From the NCBI GenBank assembly GCA_015655415.1, contig JAATFB010000050.1:16197-80196 (forward strand): a DNA stretch of 64,000 bases. Direction: 5' to 3'. This DNA comes from Actinomycetales bacterium. Lineage in GTDB: Bacteria > Actinomycetota > Actinomycetes > Actinomycetales > Microbacteriaceae. Both the position numbers and the translations under genes were made by a program. Of the stretch, positions 10,271 through 17,511 are shown in pieces. The number at the start of each line of letters is the position of its first letter. Position 1 is the first letter of the stretch. Under the pieces are notes generated by a model. The model saw only the letters and a program-made list of their open reading frames with translations, searched no databases and was not told the origin of the DNA.

Positions 10271-12157
10271 ATGGCCGGGCGTATTCGACAGAGCGATGTC
10301 GAAGAGGTCAAGGCCAGGACGAACATCGCCGACATCGTCGGCGACTACGTGGCGTTGAAGCCGGCGGGAGTGGGCTCTCTGAAGGGTCTGTGCCCGTTCC
10401 ACGACGAACGGAGCCCGAGCTTCCACGTACGTCCCCAGGTCGGGCTCTACCACTGTTTCGGCTGTGGCGAGAGCGGCGACGTCTACGAGTTCCTCCAGAA
10501 GATGGACCACGTCACATTTGTGGAGGCGGTCGAGCGTCTCGCCGCCCGTGTCGGGTTCTCCCTGCACTACGAGGACGGAGGCCCTGCCGCGGCGGAGACG
10601 GGCAATCGCGCGCGGTTGATCGCCGCGAACGTCGCCGCCGAGGAGTTCTTCCGCGAGCAGCTCGCCGCGCCCGATGCGGATCCCGCGCGACGGTTTCTCG
10701 GCGAGCGCGGCTTCGATCCCGCGGCCGCGGAGCACTTCGGCGTCGGGTACGCTCCGCGGTCCTGGGATGCGCTGGGCGCGCACCTGCGCGGCCGCGGTTT
10801 CACGACCGAGGAGCTGGCGGCGTCCGGGCTCGTCTCGACGGGGGAGCGAGGCAACGCCTACGACCGGTTCCGGGGACGCGTTATCTGGCCGATCCGCGAC
10901 GTCACGGGCCAGACGGTGGGCTTCGGCGCCAGACGACTGCTGGACGACGACACGGGACCGAAATACCTGAACACTCCGGAGACGGCGGTCTACCACAAGG
11001 CCCAGATGCTCTACGGCCTGGACCTGGCCAAACGTGCCATCTCGCGATCGCACCGCGTGGTCGTGGTCGAGGGTTACACCGACGTGATGGCCTGTCACCT
11101 CGCCGGGGTGGACCAGGCGGTGGCCACCTGCGGCACCGCGTTCGGCGTCGAGCACATCAAGGTGCTCCGACGCATCCTGGGCGACGACAGCGGGGTCGGA
11201 GAGGTGGTGTTCACGTTCGACCCGGATGCGGCGGGCCAGAAGGCGGCGCTGCGGGCGTTCGGGGAGGAGCAGCGGTTCGCCGCACAGACGTACGTCGCCG
11301 TCGGCCCGGAGGGCCTCGATCCGTGCGATCTCCGGATGGCGAAAGGCAACGCGGCCGTGCAGCGCATGATCGACTCGAAGCGGCCTATGTTCGAGTTCGT
11401 CATCCGTCAGGCGCTGAGCAGATACGACCTCGAGACGGTCGAGGGGCGCGTCGCCGCGCTGCGCGAATGCGCTCCGATCGTCGCGGGCATTCGGGACGCG
11501 GCGCTGCGTCCCGGCTACGCCAGGGAGCTGGCACGGATGCTCGGCGCCGAGCTCGGCGAGGTGCAGGCCGCCGTGCGACGGGCATCCGCCGGGCAGACCG
11601 CACGAAACGGGCATGGCGCGCCGGGACCGGCTGCTTCCCGCGACGGCTCTCGCCACGCGGAGCCCCCGCCGCCGCACCAGGCGGACGTCACGCTGGCGAG
11701 CCTGGGAGCCGACCCCGCCACCCGGCTGGAGCGTGAGGCACTGATGGCGGTGCTGCAGTACCCGCAGCACGTCGGCTCAGAGCGTGCCGCGGCGGTGACT
11801 CGCGCCGGCTTCGCCAACGCCTCGCTGGCCGTGGTCCGCGACGCGGTGGCCGCGAACCTCGACTCCTTCGGCCGCACGGGGTGGGTGGAGCGCGTGGCGG
11901 ACGACGTGCCTGCGCCGTTCACCGGGTTGGTCCGCCAGCTCAGCGTTGCGCCCATTCCGGCCCGAGACGAGGCCAGCGTCGCGGCGTATGCCGCGTCGGT
12001 GACCGCCTCCCTGCTGGATCGGGAGCTGCTGCGTCGTAAGGCCGACGCCCTCGGCCGGCTGCAGCGCACCGACCCGTCGGATCGGGCGGCGGTGTCCGGC
12101 ATCCAGCACGAGCTCGTACAGATCGACGCCGAACGGACGCGCCTGCGCGGCGAGTGA
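10271..12157 (+). CDS. dnaG: DNA primase
   Basis: It synthesises RNA primers at the replication fork and is recruited by DnaB helicase. The 628-residue protein has the N-terminal zinc-binding domain (LCPFHDE near residue 40 and [11 protein letters not shown] near 60). The primase core and TOPRIM domain follow ([17 protein letters not shown] near residue 265; [16 protein letters not shown] near residue 316). A low-complexity linker of about 40 residues follows at 440, before the helicase-interacting C-terminal domain. Length and domain order are normal for actinobacteria. Confidence 0.97.
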   Translation: MAGRIRQSDVEEVKARTNIADIVGDYVALKPAGVGSLKGLCPFHDERSPSFHVRPQVGLYHCFGCGESGDVYEFLQKMDHVTFVEAVERLAARVGFSLHYEDGGPAAAETGNRARLIAANVAAEEFFREQLAAPDADPARRFLGERGFDPAAAEHFGVGYAPRSWDALGAHLRGRGFTTEELAASGLVSTGERGNAYDRFRGRVIWPIRDVTGQTVGFGARRLLDDDTGPKYLNTPETAVYHKAQMLYGLDLAKRAISRSHRVVVVEGYTDVMACHLAGVDQAVATCGTAFGVEHIKVLRRILGDDSGVGEVVFTFDPDAAGQKAALRAFGEEQRFAAQTYVAVGPEGLDPCDLRMAKGNAAVQRMIDSKRPMFEFVIRQALSRYDLETVEGRVAALRECAPIVAGIRDAALRPGYARELARMLGAELGEVQAAVRRASAGQTARNGHGAPGPAASRDGSRHAEPPPPHQADVTLASLGADPATRLEREALMAVLQYPQHVGSERAAAVTRAGFANASLAVVRDAVAANLDSFGRTGWVERVADDVPAPFTGLVRQLSVAPIPARDEASVAAYAASVTASLLDRELLRRKADALGRLQRTDPSDRAAVSGIQHELVQIDAERTRLRGE

Positions 12158-12206
12158 TCGGCCGGGCTGCCGGGTCGGCGGCGGAGCGGCTTATAGGCTG
12201 GGCCTC

Positions 12207-12230
12207 ATGCACCCGGTGGTCTGCGCATGA
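12207..12230 (+). CDS. Seven-codon leaderless leader peptide before ABC ATPase gene
   Basis: TAGGCT (12194-12199) is a -10-like element placed 7 nt before an ATG that opens MHPVVCA and then TGA. The TGA overlaps the ATG of the next gene (ATGA at 12227-12230). The mRNA would start with this tiny frame, and the ATPase gene would be translated by termination-reinitiation. Short leaderless upstream frames, some with cysteine codons that sense cysteine, are established in mycobacteria; here there is a single Cys codon. Translation of this frame is inferred, not shown. Confidence 0.45.
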   Translation: MHPVVCA

Positions 12231-13042
12231 GCGTTCCCAGCTATCGCGACCCGATCGTGCTCGACGACCTCTCGGCGGAGTATCCGCCGCACGGCGCATC
12301 CGCCGGGTGCGTGGCGCTGCGGGGGATCAGCCTGCGCGTCCGCCCGGACGAGATCCTGGGCATCCTGGGCGAGAGCGGTTCCGGAAAGAGCACCCTGGCG
12401 CGCATCGTCTCCGGTCGGGCGGGGCTCGACGGAGGGGGCGCGCCACGCATCACCGGTGGGGACGCCACGGTCATGGGCTACTCGATCCGCAGGCTCCGGG
12501 CACGGGATCGCAGTCGGCTGACGTTCCATGTCGGGTATCTGCGCCAGGATGCCGGCGCCCGCCTCGAGCGCGCGTCGACCGTTTCCGAGCTGGTCGCCGC
12601 GCCGATCTACGAGCGTGACAGGCATTTCAGCAGTCGCGATGCCGGCATCCGGGTGGCCGCGATGCTGGACTCGGTCCAGCTGCCGCTCGGTGTGCTCGAC
12701 AAGTACCCGTACGAGCTCAGCAGCGGCCAGCGGCAGCGGGTGGCGATCGCTCAGGCGCTCGTTCTTGGGCCCAGTGTGCTGGTCGCGGATGAGCCGACGG
12801 CGGGCATCGACGTGACGGTACGGGACTCGGTGGTCGACCTGCTGGCTCGGCTGCACGGAGTGCACGACTTCGCGGCGGTGATCGTCAGCCACGACGCTCG
12901 CGTGCTCCGGTATGCCACCGCGACGGTGGCAGTCCTGCAGTCGGGATCCCTGGTCGGCTACGGCACCATGGAAGACGTCTTCACCGCGCCCGTCCACCCC
13001 TACGTGGCGCAGCTCGCGGAGGCCTTGAGGCTGAGCGAGTGA
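12227..13042 (+). CDS. ABC transporter ATP-binding protein
   Basis: The 271-residue cytoplasmic ATPase resembles oligopeptide/nickel (Opp/Dpp-type) subunits. The Walker A motif GESGSGKST lies near residue 48. The signature ELSSGQRQRVAIAQAL lies near 165, the Walker B VLVADEPTAGID near 188 and the switch His in VSHD near 222. The ending FTAPVHPYVAQL is the usual Opp-type terminus. No permease or binding-protein gene is adjacent, because the next thing downstream is the prophage attL. The gene may therefore be an orphan or work with partners elsewhere. Its start overlaps a seven-codon leader frame. Confidence 0.88.
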   Translation: MSVPSYRDPIVLDDLSAEYPPHGASAGCVALRGISLRVRPDEILGILGESGSGKSTLARIVSGRAGLDGGGAPRITGGDATVMGYSIRRLRARDRSRLTFHVGYLRQDAGARLERASTVSELVAAPIYERDRHFSSRDAGIRVAAMLDSVQLPLGVLDKYPYELSSGQRQRVAIAQALVLGPSVLVADEPTAGIDVTVRDSVVDLLARLHGVHDFAAVIVSHDARVLRYATATVAVLQSGSLVGYGTMEDVFTAPVHPYVAQLAEALRLSE

Positions 13043-13063
13043 CGCCGCACCCGCGTCGTTGAA

Positions 13064-13101
13064 GCTCCCCCACTTGGACTCGAACCAAGAACCTATCGGT
13101 T
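13064..13101 (-). other. attL: Prophage attL core (displaced tRNA-Asn 3' half)
   Basis: The 38 bp starting GCTCCCCCACTTGGACTCGA are identical to attR and correspond to the 3' half of tRNA-Asn from the anticodon loop to just past the discriminator base. Here they are not preceded by a 5' half, so this copy is a dead tRNA fragment left by integration. The sequences diverge immediately after GGTT. Confidence 0.93.
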
Positions 13102-13236
13102 TCCGGACGGCAGCGACCGCACGCGTCACACCCATCACCAAGGCACACCGGCCAGACTCTCACCATCAACCTGAACGTCACGAGTCCCAGAACGCGGTCG
13201 TGATTCCCCTTCGCGCTCGGCAGTAGCGTCTACCCC

Positions 13237-13254
13237 ATGAAGGGGGTCACATGA
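13237..13254 (+). CDS. Five-codon leaderless leader before integrase, with promoter -10 at 13224-13229
   Basis: TAGCGT (13224-13229) lies 7 nt before an ATG that reads MKGVT and then TGA. The TGA overlaps the integrase start (ATGA at 13251-13254). AGGGGG inside the leader also serves as a Shine-Dalgarno for the integrase. The arrangement mirrors the one before the host ABC ATPase. The promoter lies directly after attL and overlaps the end of the repressor frame as it would read in the excised phage. Confidence 0.4.
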   Translation: MKGVT

Positions 13255-14072
13255 TCGACCTGTACCGGCAACACCTCATCTCGACCGGCACCACATCGGG
13301 CACCATCGGCATCTACCTTTCCAAGCTGCGGGCCCTTCAACGTTTCCTCGGCGATATCAACGCGGCCACGCTCACCGACCTCGAAAGCTTCCTCGCCCAT
13401 CAGCGAGAGCACCTCGGACGGAAGCCTGAGACCCTCAAGTCGTACCGGTCTGCATTCCGCTCCTACTACCAGTGGGCGCACAAGCGAGGCCACATCACCA
13501 CCAACCCGGCCCTCGAGCTTGGGGCAGTCCGCATCCCGAAAAGCGTGCCCCTTCTCGCCACCGACGAAGCCGTGCAGCTCGGCCTCATTGGAGCGCCCCT
13601 CGACGAGAGGTTCATGATCCTCGCTGGCCGCATGGGATGCCTCCGACTCTCGGAGATCGCGACGCTCCGCACCAAGCATCGGCTCGGCAACATCTTCCGC
13701 GTCACGGGAAAAGGCGGTCGAACTCGGAACGTGCCGATCAACTCGACCTGGATGCCCGCAGTCCTCGAAATCGAACGGCACGGCGCCGACTACTACCTCC
13801 CCGGAAAGTTTGGCGGCCACATGCACCAGACCACCATCGAGAAGAAGATCCAGGCACGGACGGGCTTCAATCCGCACGCGCTCCGACACGCAGGCGCAAC
13901 CGCAGCCTACGAAGCCACACGCGACCTCCGCGCGGTACAAGAACTGCTCGGCCACTCAAGCCTTGCCACGACAGAGCGTTATCTGCACACGAGCCTCCGC
14001 GGCATCATCGCGGCCGCCGAAGGCACAGCCTTCTCCGACCCGTTCAGCATCCGCGACCAGGTGGCCGCTTAG
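13251..14072 (+). CDS. int: Phage tyrosine integrase (XerC/D-like)
   Basis: This enzyme catalyses site-specific recombination between attP and the tRNA-Asn attB. The 273-residue protein has an N-terminal SAM-like core-binding domain (residues 1-90). The catalytic domain shows RLSEIATLR (first Arg, near 125), NPHALRHAGA (His-x-x-Arg, near 206), GHSSLATTERYLHT (His, and the nucleophile Tyr near 243). It is short, without the arm-binding N-terminal domain of lambda-type integrases. It sits 150 bp inside attL and points inward. No excisionase is certain, although the MerR-like protein at 42116 is a candidate. Confidence 0.93.
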   Translation: MIDLYRQHLISTGTTSGTIGIYLSKLRALQRFLGDINAATLTDLESFLAHQREHLGRKPETLKSYRSAFRSYYQWAHKRGHITTNPALELGAVRIPKSVPLLATDEAVQLGLIGAPLDERFMILAGRMGCLRLSEIATLRTKHRLGNIFRVTGKGGRTRNVPINSTWMPAVLEIERHGADYYLPGKFGGHMHQTTIEKKIQARTGFNPHALRHAGATAAYEATRDLRAVQELLGHSSLATTERYLHTSLRGIIAAAEGTAFSDPFSIRDQVAA

Positions 14073-14108
14073 CTCTCGTGATATGGGCGGATGCTCCTCG
14101 CTCTGGAT

Positions 14109-14282
14109 ATGCTCCCGTGTGTGCGTGATCGTCCTGTGTTCGATTCCACCGCCCCCGTCGACGAAGACGAGCTCACGGACGAAGAACGCGCCCGCGTAGC
14201 GGAAGCGCTTGCACGGAAGCGGGCAGCCGACAGAGTCGACGTGCCGGACCTGGACAGCAGAAGACCCCGCCTACCGGGGTAG
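14109..14282 (+). CDS. Small acidic hypothetical protein
   Basis: This frame of about 57 codons has an acidic helical core, DEDELTDEERARVAEALARKR, which looks like genuine coding sequence. The start is uncertain: ATG at 14091 or 14109, or GTG further in. Its stop lies within a hairpin that probably ends the integrase-side transcript. The function is unknown. Confidence 0.4.
   Translation: MLPCVRDRPVFDSTAPVDEDELTDEERARVAEALARKRAADRVDVPDLDSRRPRLPG
14264..14280. terminator. Small hairpin between convergent genes
   Basis: ACCCCG (14264-14269) pairs with CGGGGT (14275-14280) around a 5-nt loop. A partial second copy (GACGGGGCCG) follows. It separates convergent transcripts, the integrase side on plus and the protease-like operon on minus. 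No T-run is present, so termination is only suggested. Confidence 0.4.
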
Positions 14283-14307
14283 ACGGGGCCGTTCAACGCA
14301 ACATCTA

Positions 14308-14496
14308 TTACGCCGGAATTAGAACTTCACCGTTCTCGCCGACGTTCGGGAAGGGCCGCACGTCATCCCGCCAGTCCGAGCCAAAAGCCCGCGTCATGAT
14401 GCTGCCGTTCTCAAGGGTGACTTGAAAGATCACGTCGCCCTCCGGACTGGTAGGGCCGTCGATCACCTTCACTTCCTCATGCGTCCTGGTCGCCAT
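14308..14496 (-). CDS. Small hypothetical protein coupled to proteasome-like gene
   Basis: The 62-residue protein reads like a compact beta-rich domain (GDVIFQVTLENGSIMTRAF). It has a strong Shine-Dalgarno (GGAGGAGCGAG) and its start overlaps the end of the upstream protease-like gene by 20 nt, so the two are translationally coupled. The pairing suggests a partner, substrate adaptor or inhibitor of the protease, but this is inference from position only. Confidence 0.65.
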   Translation of the reverse strand: MATRTHEEVKVIDGPTSPEGDVIFQVTLENGSIMTRAFGSDWRDDVRPFPNVGENGEVLIPA

Positions 14497-15226
14497 CTCG
14501 CTCCTCCGCTGGGTGATAAAAGCTCTGCCTCAGATTCTGGGATCTGGTTTCATTCTCGTCAACAACTCTTGCAACTGACTGGGCGTCTAGTTCCGAGCAA
14601 CCATCGTCTTTGGTGACAGTGATTACGCTGACCGGACCGCCCACCTTCCCGTCTTGGCTAGCCGTTTCAGTGATGACATATACGGCAAGCGATACGAGTT
14701 CATCGATGCTTCGGTCTGGTTGGTACATCCGGTTCAGCAGGTACAGCGCGTACTGTGGCACACCTGCAACCGCGAAACCGTAGTTATGCAGCATCGGCGC
14801 GAAGTCGTTGGTCGATGTGAGTTGATAGATCAGCACCTCTCCGTCTGTCGTGTCTACGCCCCCTATGAGGTAGGTCAGGTCAGGCCGCATCGGCTGACCT
14901 GTCTGTATTGCTGCAACAGACGCCACCGGCGGAAGCGACGGGAACCACTCCGTGTAGCGCTGCCGCGTGTGGCTCCTCAGAGCTTCGACGACGACACTTG
15001 GATGATCGACGATCTCCTTGGCGACTCCCTCAGAGAACTCCTTGATCAGCAACGCTCCGACCTCGCTGCTGCCAGCGATTAGGACACCGGTGTGTTGCGC
15101 AACGACGTGCGCTTTGATCATGGTGTCGTTCTGCGCCGTGATCCCGCGTGGATCACCAAAAGTTCCCCGGCTATCGGCAGCGAGAACCAGGCCGTCGACG
15201 CCTTTGAGGGCGACCAGAAGAGTCAT
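14477..15226 (-). CDS. Proteasome beta-subunit/HslV-like Ntn hydrolase
   Basis: The 249-residue protein begins M-TLLVALKGVDGLVLAADSRGT, which matches the mature N-terminus of 20S proteasome beta subunits and HslV. Thr2 would be the nucleophile after Met removal. Asp18 and Arg20 fit the conserved Asp17 and Arg19. A Lys in TMIKAHVV is placed like Lys33. VLIAGSSEVGALLIKEFSE follows like the HslV GFAGG helix. There is no propeptide, so only Met removal would be needed. The C-terminal 60 residues are not recognised. It lies in the lysogeny-side accessory region and is divergent from the gene at 15426. Whether it assembles or is active is unknown. Confidence 0.7.
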   Translation of the reverse strand: MTLLVALKGVDGLVLAADSRGTFGDPRGITAQNDTMIKAHVVAQHTGVLIAGSSEVGALLIKEFSEGVAKEIVDHPSVVVEALRSHTRQRYTEWFPSLPPVASVAAIQTGQPMRPDLTYLIGGVDTTDGEVLIYQLTSTNDFAPMLHNYGFAVAGVPQYALYLLNRMYQPDRSIDELVSLAVYVITETASQDGKVGGPVSVITVTKDDGCSELDAQSVARVVDENETRSQNLRQSFYHPAEERDGDQDA

Positions 15227-15297
15227 GCGCGAGACGCTAGCTGCAAGCTACTGTGTCCCACAGCCCTTGTTCGGGTGACGTTCACTCTTTTACACGC

Positions 15298-15341
15298 CCA
15301 TCCGCGCCATCCGCGCCATCCGCGGTGAGCTCCCATCCGCG
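15298..15341 (+). repeat. 9-bp direct repeats in divergent promoter region
   Basis: CCATCCGCG occurs three times in tandem (15298, 15307, 15316) and once more at 15333. The stretch lies between the divergent starts of the proteasome-like operon and the gene at 15426. Short tandem repeats there may be regulator binding sites or simply slippage products. Confidence 0.6.
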
Positions 15342-15425
15342 TGGGTGATCAAGGGTGTCGCCTTGCAATTCCCGTATTCGTGTTCGATGGTTAACGACCA
15401 AGGACACGTGGAGGAATCGAAGACA

Positions 15426-15752
15426 ATGCTGGATGGTCCTGAGGTGATCCGGGTGGGTGTGGCGGATTGGCTTGTCGTCGACGCGGCCGTCCGGCCCCGG
15501 TACCTCATCCATTACGGGCCGGCGGTGCACAAGGTGACGGGTGAGACGCTGATGCGGTACCGGGTGGATCACTGGGTGCTGGAGCGGGAGAAGCGGTGGC
15601 AGGTGGGCTTCTTCGAGACGCTTCGTGAGGCGGAGGAGGCGACGGTCGGTGAGCTGACTCGTGATGAGGGGGCGCGTCCGCAAGCGGGTCCGCCGAATGG
15701 TCGGCTCCCGGATGGGAGCTTCTGGCAGCCGCCGGCGACGGGTGTCCCCTGA
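15426..15752 (+). CDS. Phage hypothetical protein
   Basis: The 108-residue protein opens MLDGPEVIRVGVADWLVVD, with beta-strand character and a hydrophilic, Pro-rich end. The start at 15426 was preferred because GGAGGAA lies 9-10 nt upstream; the frame is open back to 15345. There is no recognisable family. It is the first of a plus-strand group of small accessory genes running to 16999. Confidence 0.55.
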   Translation: MLDGPEVIRVGVADWLVVDAAVRPRYLIHYGPAVHKVTGETLMRYRVDHWVLEREKRWQVGFFETLREAEEATVGELTRDEGARPQAGPPNGRLPDGSFWQPPATGVP

Positions 15753-15780
15753 AGGTGGGGGTGGGTTTTCCCATCCCTAC

Positions 15781-15809
15781 TTGTAGCGGACGCTACATGT
15801 GTGTAGCAT
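15781..15809 (+). promoter_or_regulatory. Predicted phage promoter with overlapping palindromic operator
   Basis: TTGTAG (15781-15786) and TAGCAT (15804-15809) are separated by 17 bp, with the start codon 7 nt after the -10. The perfect inverted repeat TGTAGCG-GA-CGCTACA (15782-15797) overlaps the -35, as expected for a repressor operator. The geometry is identical to the predicted promoters at 40601 and 55249. Confidence 0.6.
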
Positions 15810-15816
15810 AGGGGAC

Positions 15817-16257
15817 ATGCGCACACAGCAGAGCATCCAGGACATGACCGACATCATCATCAGCGACCTCGACACCGTCGCGCACGTCTGGGACGGGTAC
15901 GCGGTCACCGGGCCCACGACGGAGGAAAGCGGATGGGAGTATCAGCGCTGGTCCCGCGACCCGATCCACGGCGGCGGTGACACCCTCGGGGCCGCATTCA
16001 ACACGATCCGGGCCGGTGCTCCTGACGTGATCCCGTGTGAGGATGCGGATGCCGACCTCGACCTTCCCGTCCAGGAGGAGGGCTGGAAGGCCACCATCAG
16101 CCGGCGTCGCGGGCCGGGTCGCGGGACGTCGTGGCAGTGCTTCATCCAGGTCGGCGCCCACTCGAGCAGGGGCGGGTACGGTGAAGCCGCCACTCCGGGT
16201 GAAGCGCTCACCATCGCAGCACAGCACGTCCTCGCCGGCGAGCTGGAGGACATCTGA
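15817..16257 (+). CDS. Phage hypothetical protein
   Basis: The 146-residue, mostly acidic protein has an N-terminal helix (MRTQQSIQDMTDIIISDLDT) and a central SGWEYQRWSRDPIHGG segment. The start codon lies directly at the predicted transcription start, with AGGGG in between. The stop overlaps the next start (TGATG). No family was recognised. It belongs to a three-gene, tightly overlapped set, probably expressed in the lysogen because it has its own operator-like promoter. Confidence 0.65.
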   Translation: MRTQQSIQDMTDIIISDLDTVAHVWDGYAVTGPTTEESGWEYQRWSRDPIHGGGDTLGAAFNTIRAGAPDVIPCEDADADLDLPVQEEGWKATISRRRGPGRGTSWQCFIQVGAHSSRGGYGEAATPGEALTIAAQHVLAGELEDI

Positions 16258-16700
16258 TGGCGGGGATCGTGCCTGCGGGGTATCTGCATCTCGCGGAAGA
16301 GGGCGTGACCCGGCTGGAGAAGATCGGGGAGGACGACCTCGATGGTCGTCCCCTCTACCCTGATGGTGCGGTGGAGGTGCGGGTGCGGGAGAGCTTCGAC
16401 GCACGAGGGCAGTGGGTGGGCTCCTACAGTCTGCAGGATGCGGAGAAGGTCGCCGACCGGCTCGCGACCGCCCTGTACGGGTCGGTGCAAGCGTGGCATG
16501 TCGAGGGTGAGGTGACGAAGCTGATCGTAACGTCCGGAGGGAAGCTCGCTGCGGCCGCGACACGGTGGCGTGTCACCGAGCAGGAGTTGAAGGATCACGT
16601 GCGGGAAGCGGTCCGGGCGGGGGTGTCGAAGTCTCGGGTGCATCAGCTCACCGGTGTGGCTCGGACCACGATCGACCGGTGGCTGGCGGAGGAGTCGTGA
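16257..16700 (+). CDS. Hypothetical protein with C-terminal helix-turn-helix
   Basis: The 147-residue protein has an N-terminal domain of unknown type. A homeodomain-like helix-turn-helix lies at residues 108-145 (LKDHVREAVRAGVSKSRVHQ, then LTGVARTTIDRWLAEE), resembling the DNA-binding tail of resolvases and small regulators. No recombinase catalytic domain is present. It overlaps both neighbours by 1-4 nt. It could be a regulator of this module. Confidence 0.65.
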   Translation: MAGIVPAGYLHLAEEGVTRLEKIGEDDLDGRPLYPDGAVEVRVRESFDARGQWVGSYSLQDAEKVADRLATALYGSVQAWHVEGEVTKLIVTSGGKLAAAATRWRVTEQELKDHVREAVRAGVSKSRVHQLTGVARTTIDRWLAEES

Positions 16701-16999
16701 CGGGTACGCACGTGTGGGTGCTGTCCATCCTCGACCCGGACGACCGGCTTATGCACACCACCGTGTCTCAGCCGTCCACGGAGGAGAGGGCGGTGGCTGA
16801 CTACCGGCACGCTCTGACGATGGTCGGTGCCGCCGGTGACGGGGAGACGGTCACCGTCGCCCGTGGTGGGGACATTCTGCAGGCTGCGGTGCTCTCTTTG
16901 GAGGGACGCAGTCCGCGGGAAGCTGCTGACGTGCAGGAAGCGGCCGGCATTCTGAGAGGGATGGGTGTCGACGCGGTACCCAGCCGCCGACCGTCGTGA
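16697..16999 (+). CDS. Phage hypothetical protein
   Basis: The 100-residue protein starts with GTG overlapping the previous stop (GTGA) and is preceded by GGAGGAG, giving VTGTHVWVLSILDPDDRL. The sequence is soluble and no domain was recognised. It is the last gene before the CRISPR-like repeats. Confidence 0.6.
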   Translation: MTGTHVWVLSILDPDDRLMHTTVSQPSTEERAVADYRHALTMVGAAGDGETVTVARGGDILQAAVLSLEGRSPREAADVQEAAGILRGMGVDAVPSRRPS

Positions 17000-17014
17000 T
17001 ACTCTTGGCGCGAA

Positions 17015-17190
17015 ATGCTCCCCGCGTAAGCGGGGATGGTCCTGTGGTCATAGGTGATGTGCAGTGCTCCCCGCGTAGGCGGGGGTGATCCGGTTTGACG
17101 TAGCAGGGTCAGATGCTCCCCACCATGGTGGGGGTGATCCGGTTTGACACAGCAGGGATCAGTGATCCTCACCGCCGTGGGGATAGACGA
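17015..17190 (+). repeat. CRISPR-like 49-bp tandem array (type I-E-like repeats)
   Basis: Four 29-bp repeats start at 17015, 17064, 17113 and 17162. The second, beginning GTGCTCCCCGCGTAGGCGGG, closely matches the actinobacterial type I-E consensus. The 20-bp spacers are too short for type I-E (about 32), and the second and third share GTTTGAC and AGCAGGG. The stem changes between copies by paired substitutions (CCCCGC/GCGGGG to CCCCACC/GGTGGGG), so the hairpin is conserved. The fourth copy is decayed. No cas genes occur in the window. It is probably CRISPR-derived or CRISPR-mimicking, but not a normal array. Confidence 0.7.
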
Positions 17191-17194
17191 CGAA

Positions 17195-17233
17195 AACCGC
17201 CCCCGCCTGGTATGAGACCAGACGGGGGCGGTT
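17195..17233 (-). terminator. Rho-independent terminator of the late operon
   Basis: A 17-nt arm (17195-17211) pairs with 17217-17233 around a 5-nt loop, giving a long GC-rich stem with one mismatch. On the minus strand it is followed by TTTTCG. It lies 12 bp after the last late gene and marks the end of the minus-strand structural operon. Confidence 0.8.
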
Positions 17234-17244
17234 CGTTCGAAGGA

Positions 17245-17511
17245 TCAGGACAGGTAGAAGGACCCGCAGTCGATGACGGGGATCTCGGGGGTGTCGGTGA
17301 CTTTCGCCCACACCCGGTACGCTTTGTCGCCTTGCAGGGTGCCGTCGAGCATGTACCCGATCCTCCCGTCGAGCTCGTATGGTGCCTCCCACACGGTGGG
17401 TCGGGCGCCGTCCGGGGTCACGCACAGCTGCACCCCGGTGGTGACGGGTGCGCCGTTGACGGTGACCGTGACCGGGATGAGCTCGACCGTCTCGCGCGGG
17501 TAGCTGGTCAT
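17245..17511 (-). CDS. Small phage structural-region protein
   Basis: The 88-residue protein (MTSYPRETVELIPVTVTVNG...) looks like a small beta-sandwich. It is the last gene of the late operon and its ATG overlaps the stop of the repeat-containing tail protein (ATGA). It may be a companion of that protein. No family was recognised. Confidence 0.65.
   Translation of the reverse strand: MTSYPRETVELIPVTVTVNGAPVTTGVQLCVTPDGARPTVWEAPYELDGRIGYMLDGTLQGDKAYRVWAKVTDTPEIPVIDCGSFYLS

Noticed and set aside
9434..11770. 778-codon minus-strand frame opposite dgt and dnaG
   Set aside because: Antisense shadow of two certain genes in high-GC DNA; Arg/His-rich, with no domain.
16257..16700. Serine recombinase acting on the invertible segment
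   Set aside because: Only the C-terminal helix-turn-helix resembles resolvases; no catalytic Ser domain is present.
16801..17172. Minus-strand 123-codon frame across the repeats
   Set aside because: Its peptide (GSPPPTRGALHITYD, IPAYAGS) is the well-known spurious translation of CRISPR-type repeats, and it lies antisense to a supported gene.
17015..17190. A functional type I-E CRISPR array
   Set aside because: Spacers are 20 bp, two are near-identical, the last repeat is decayed and no cas genes are seen. Kept only as CRISPR-like repeats.
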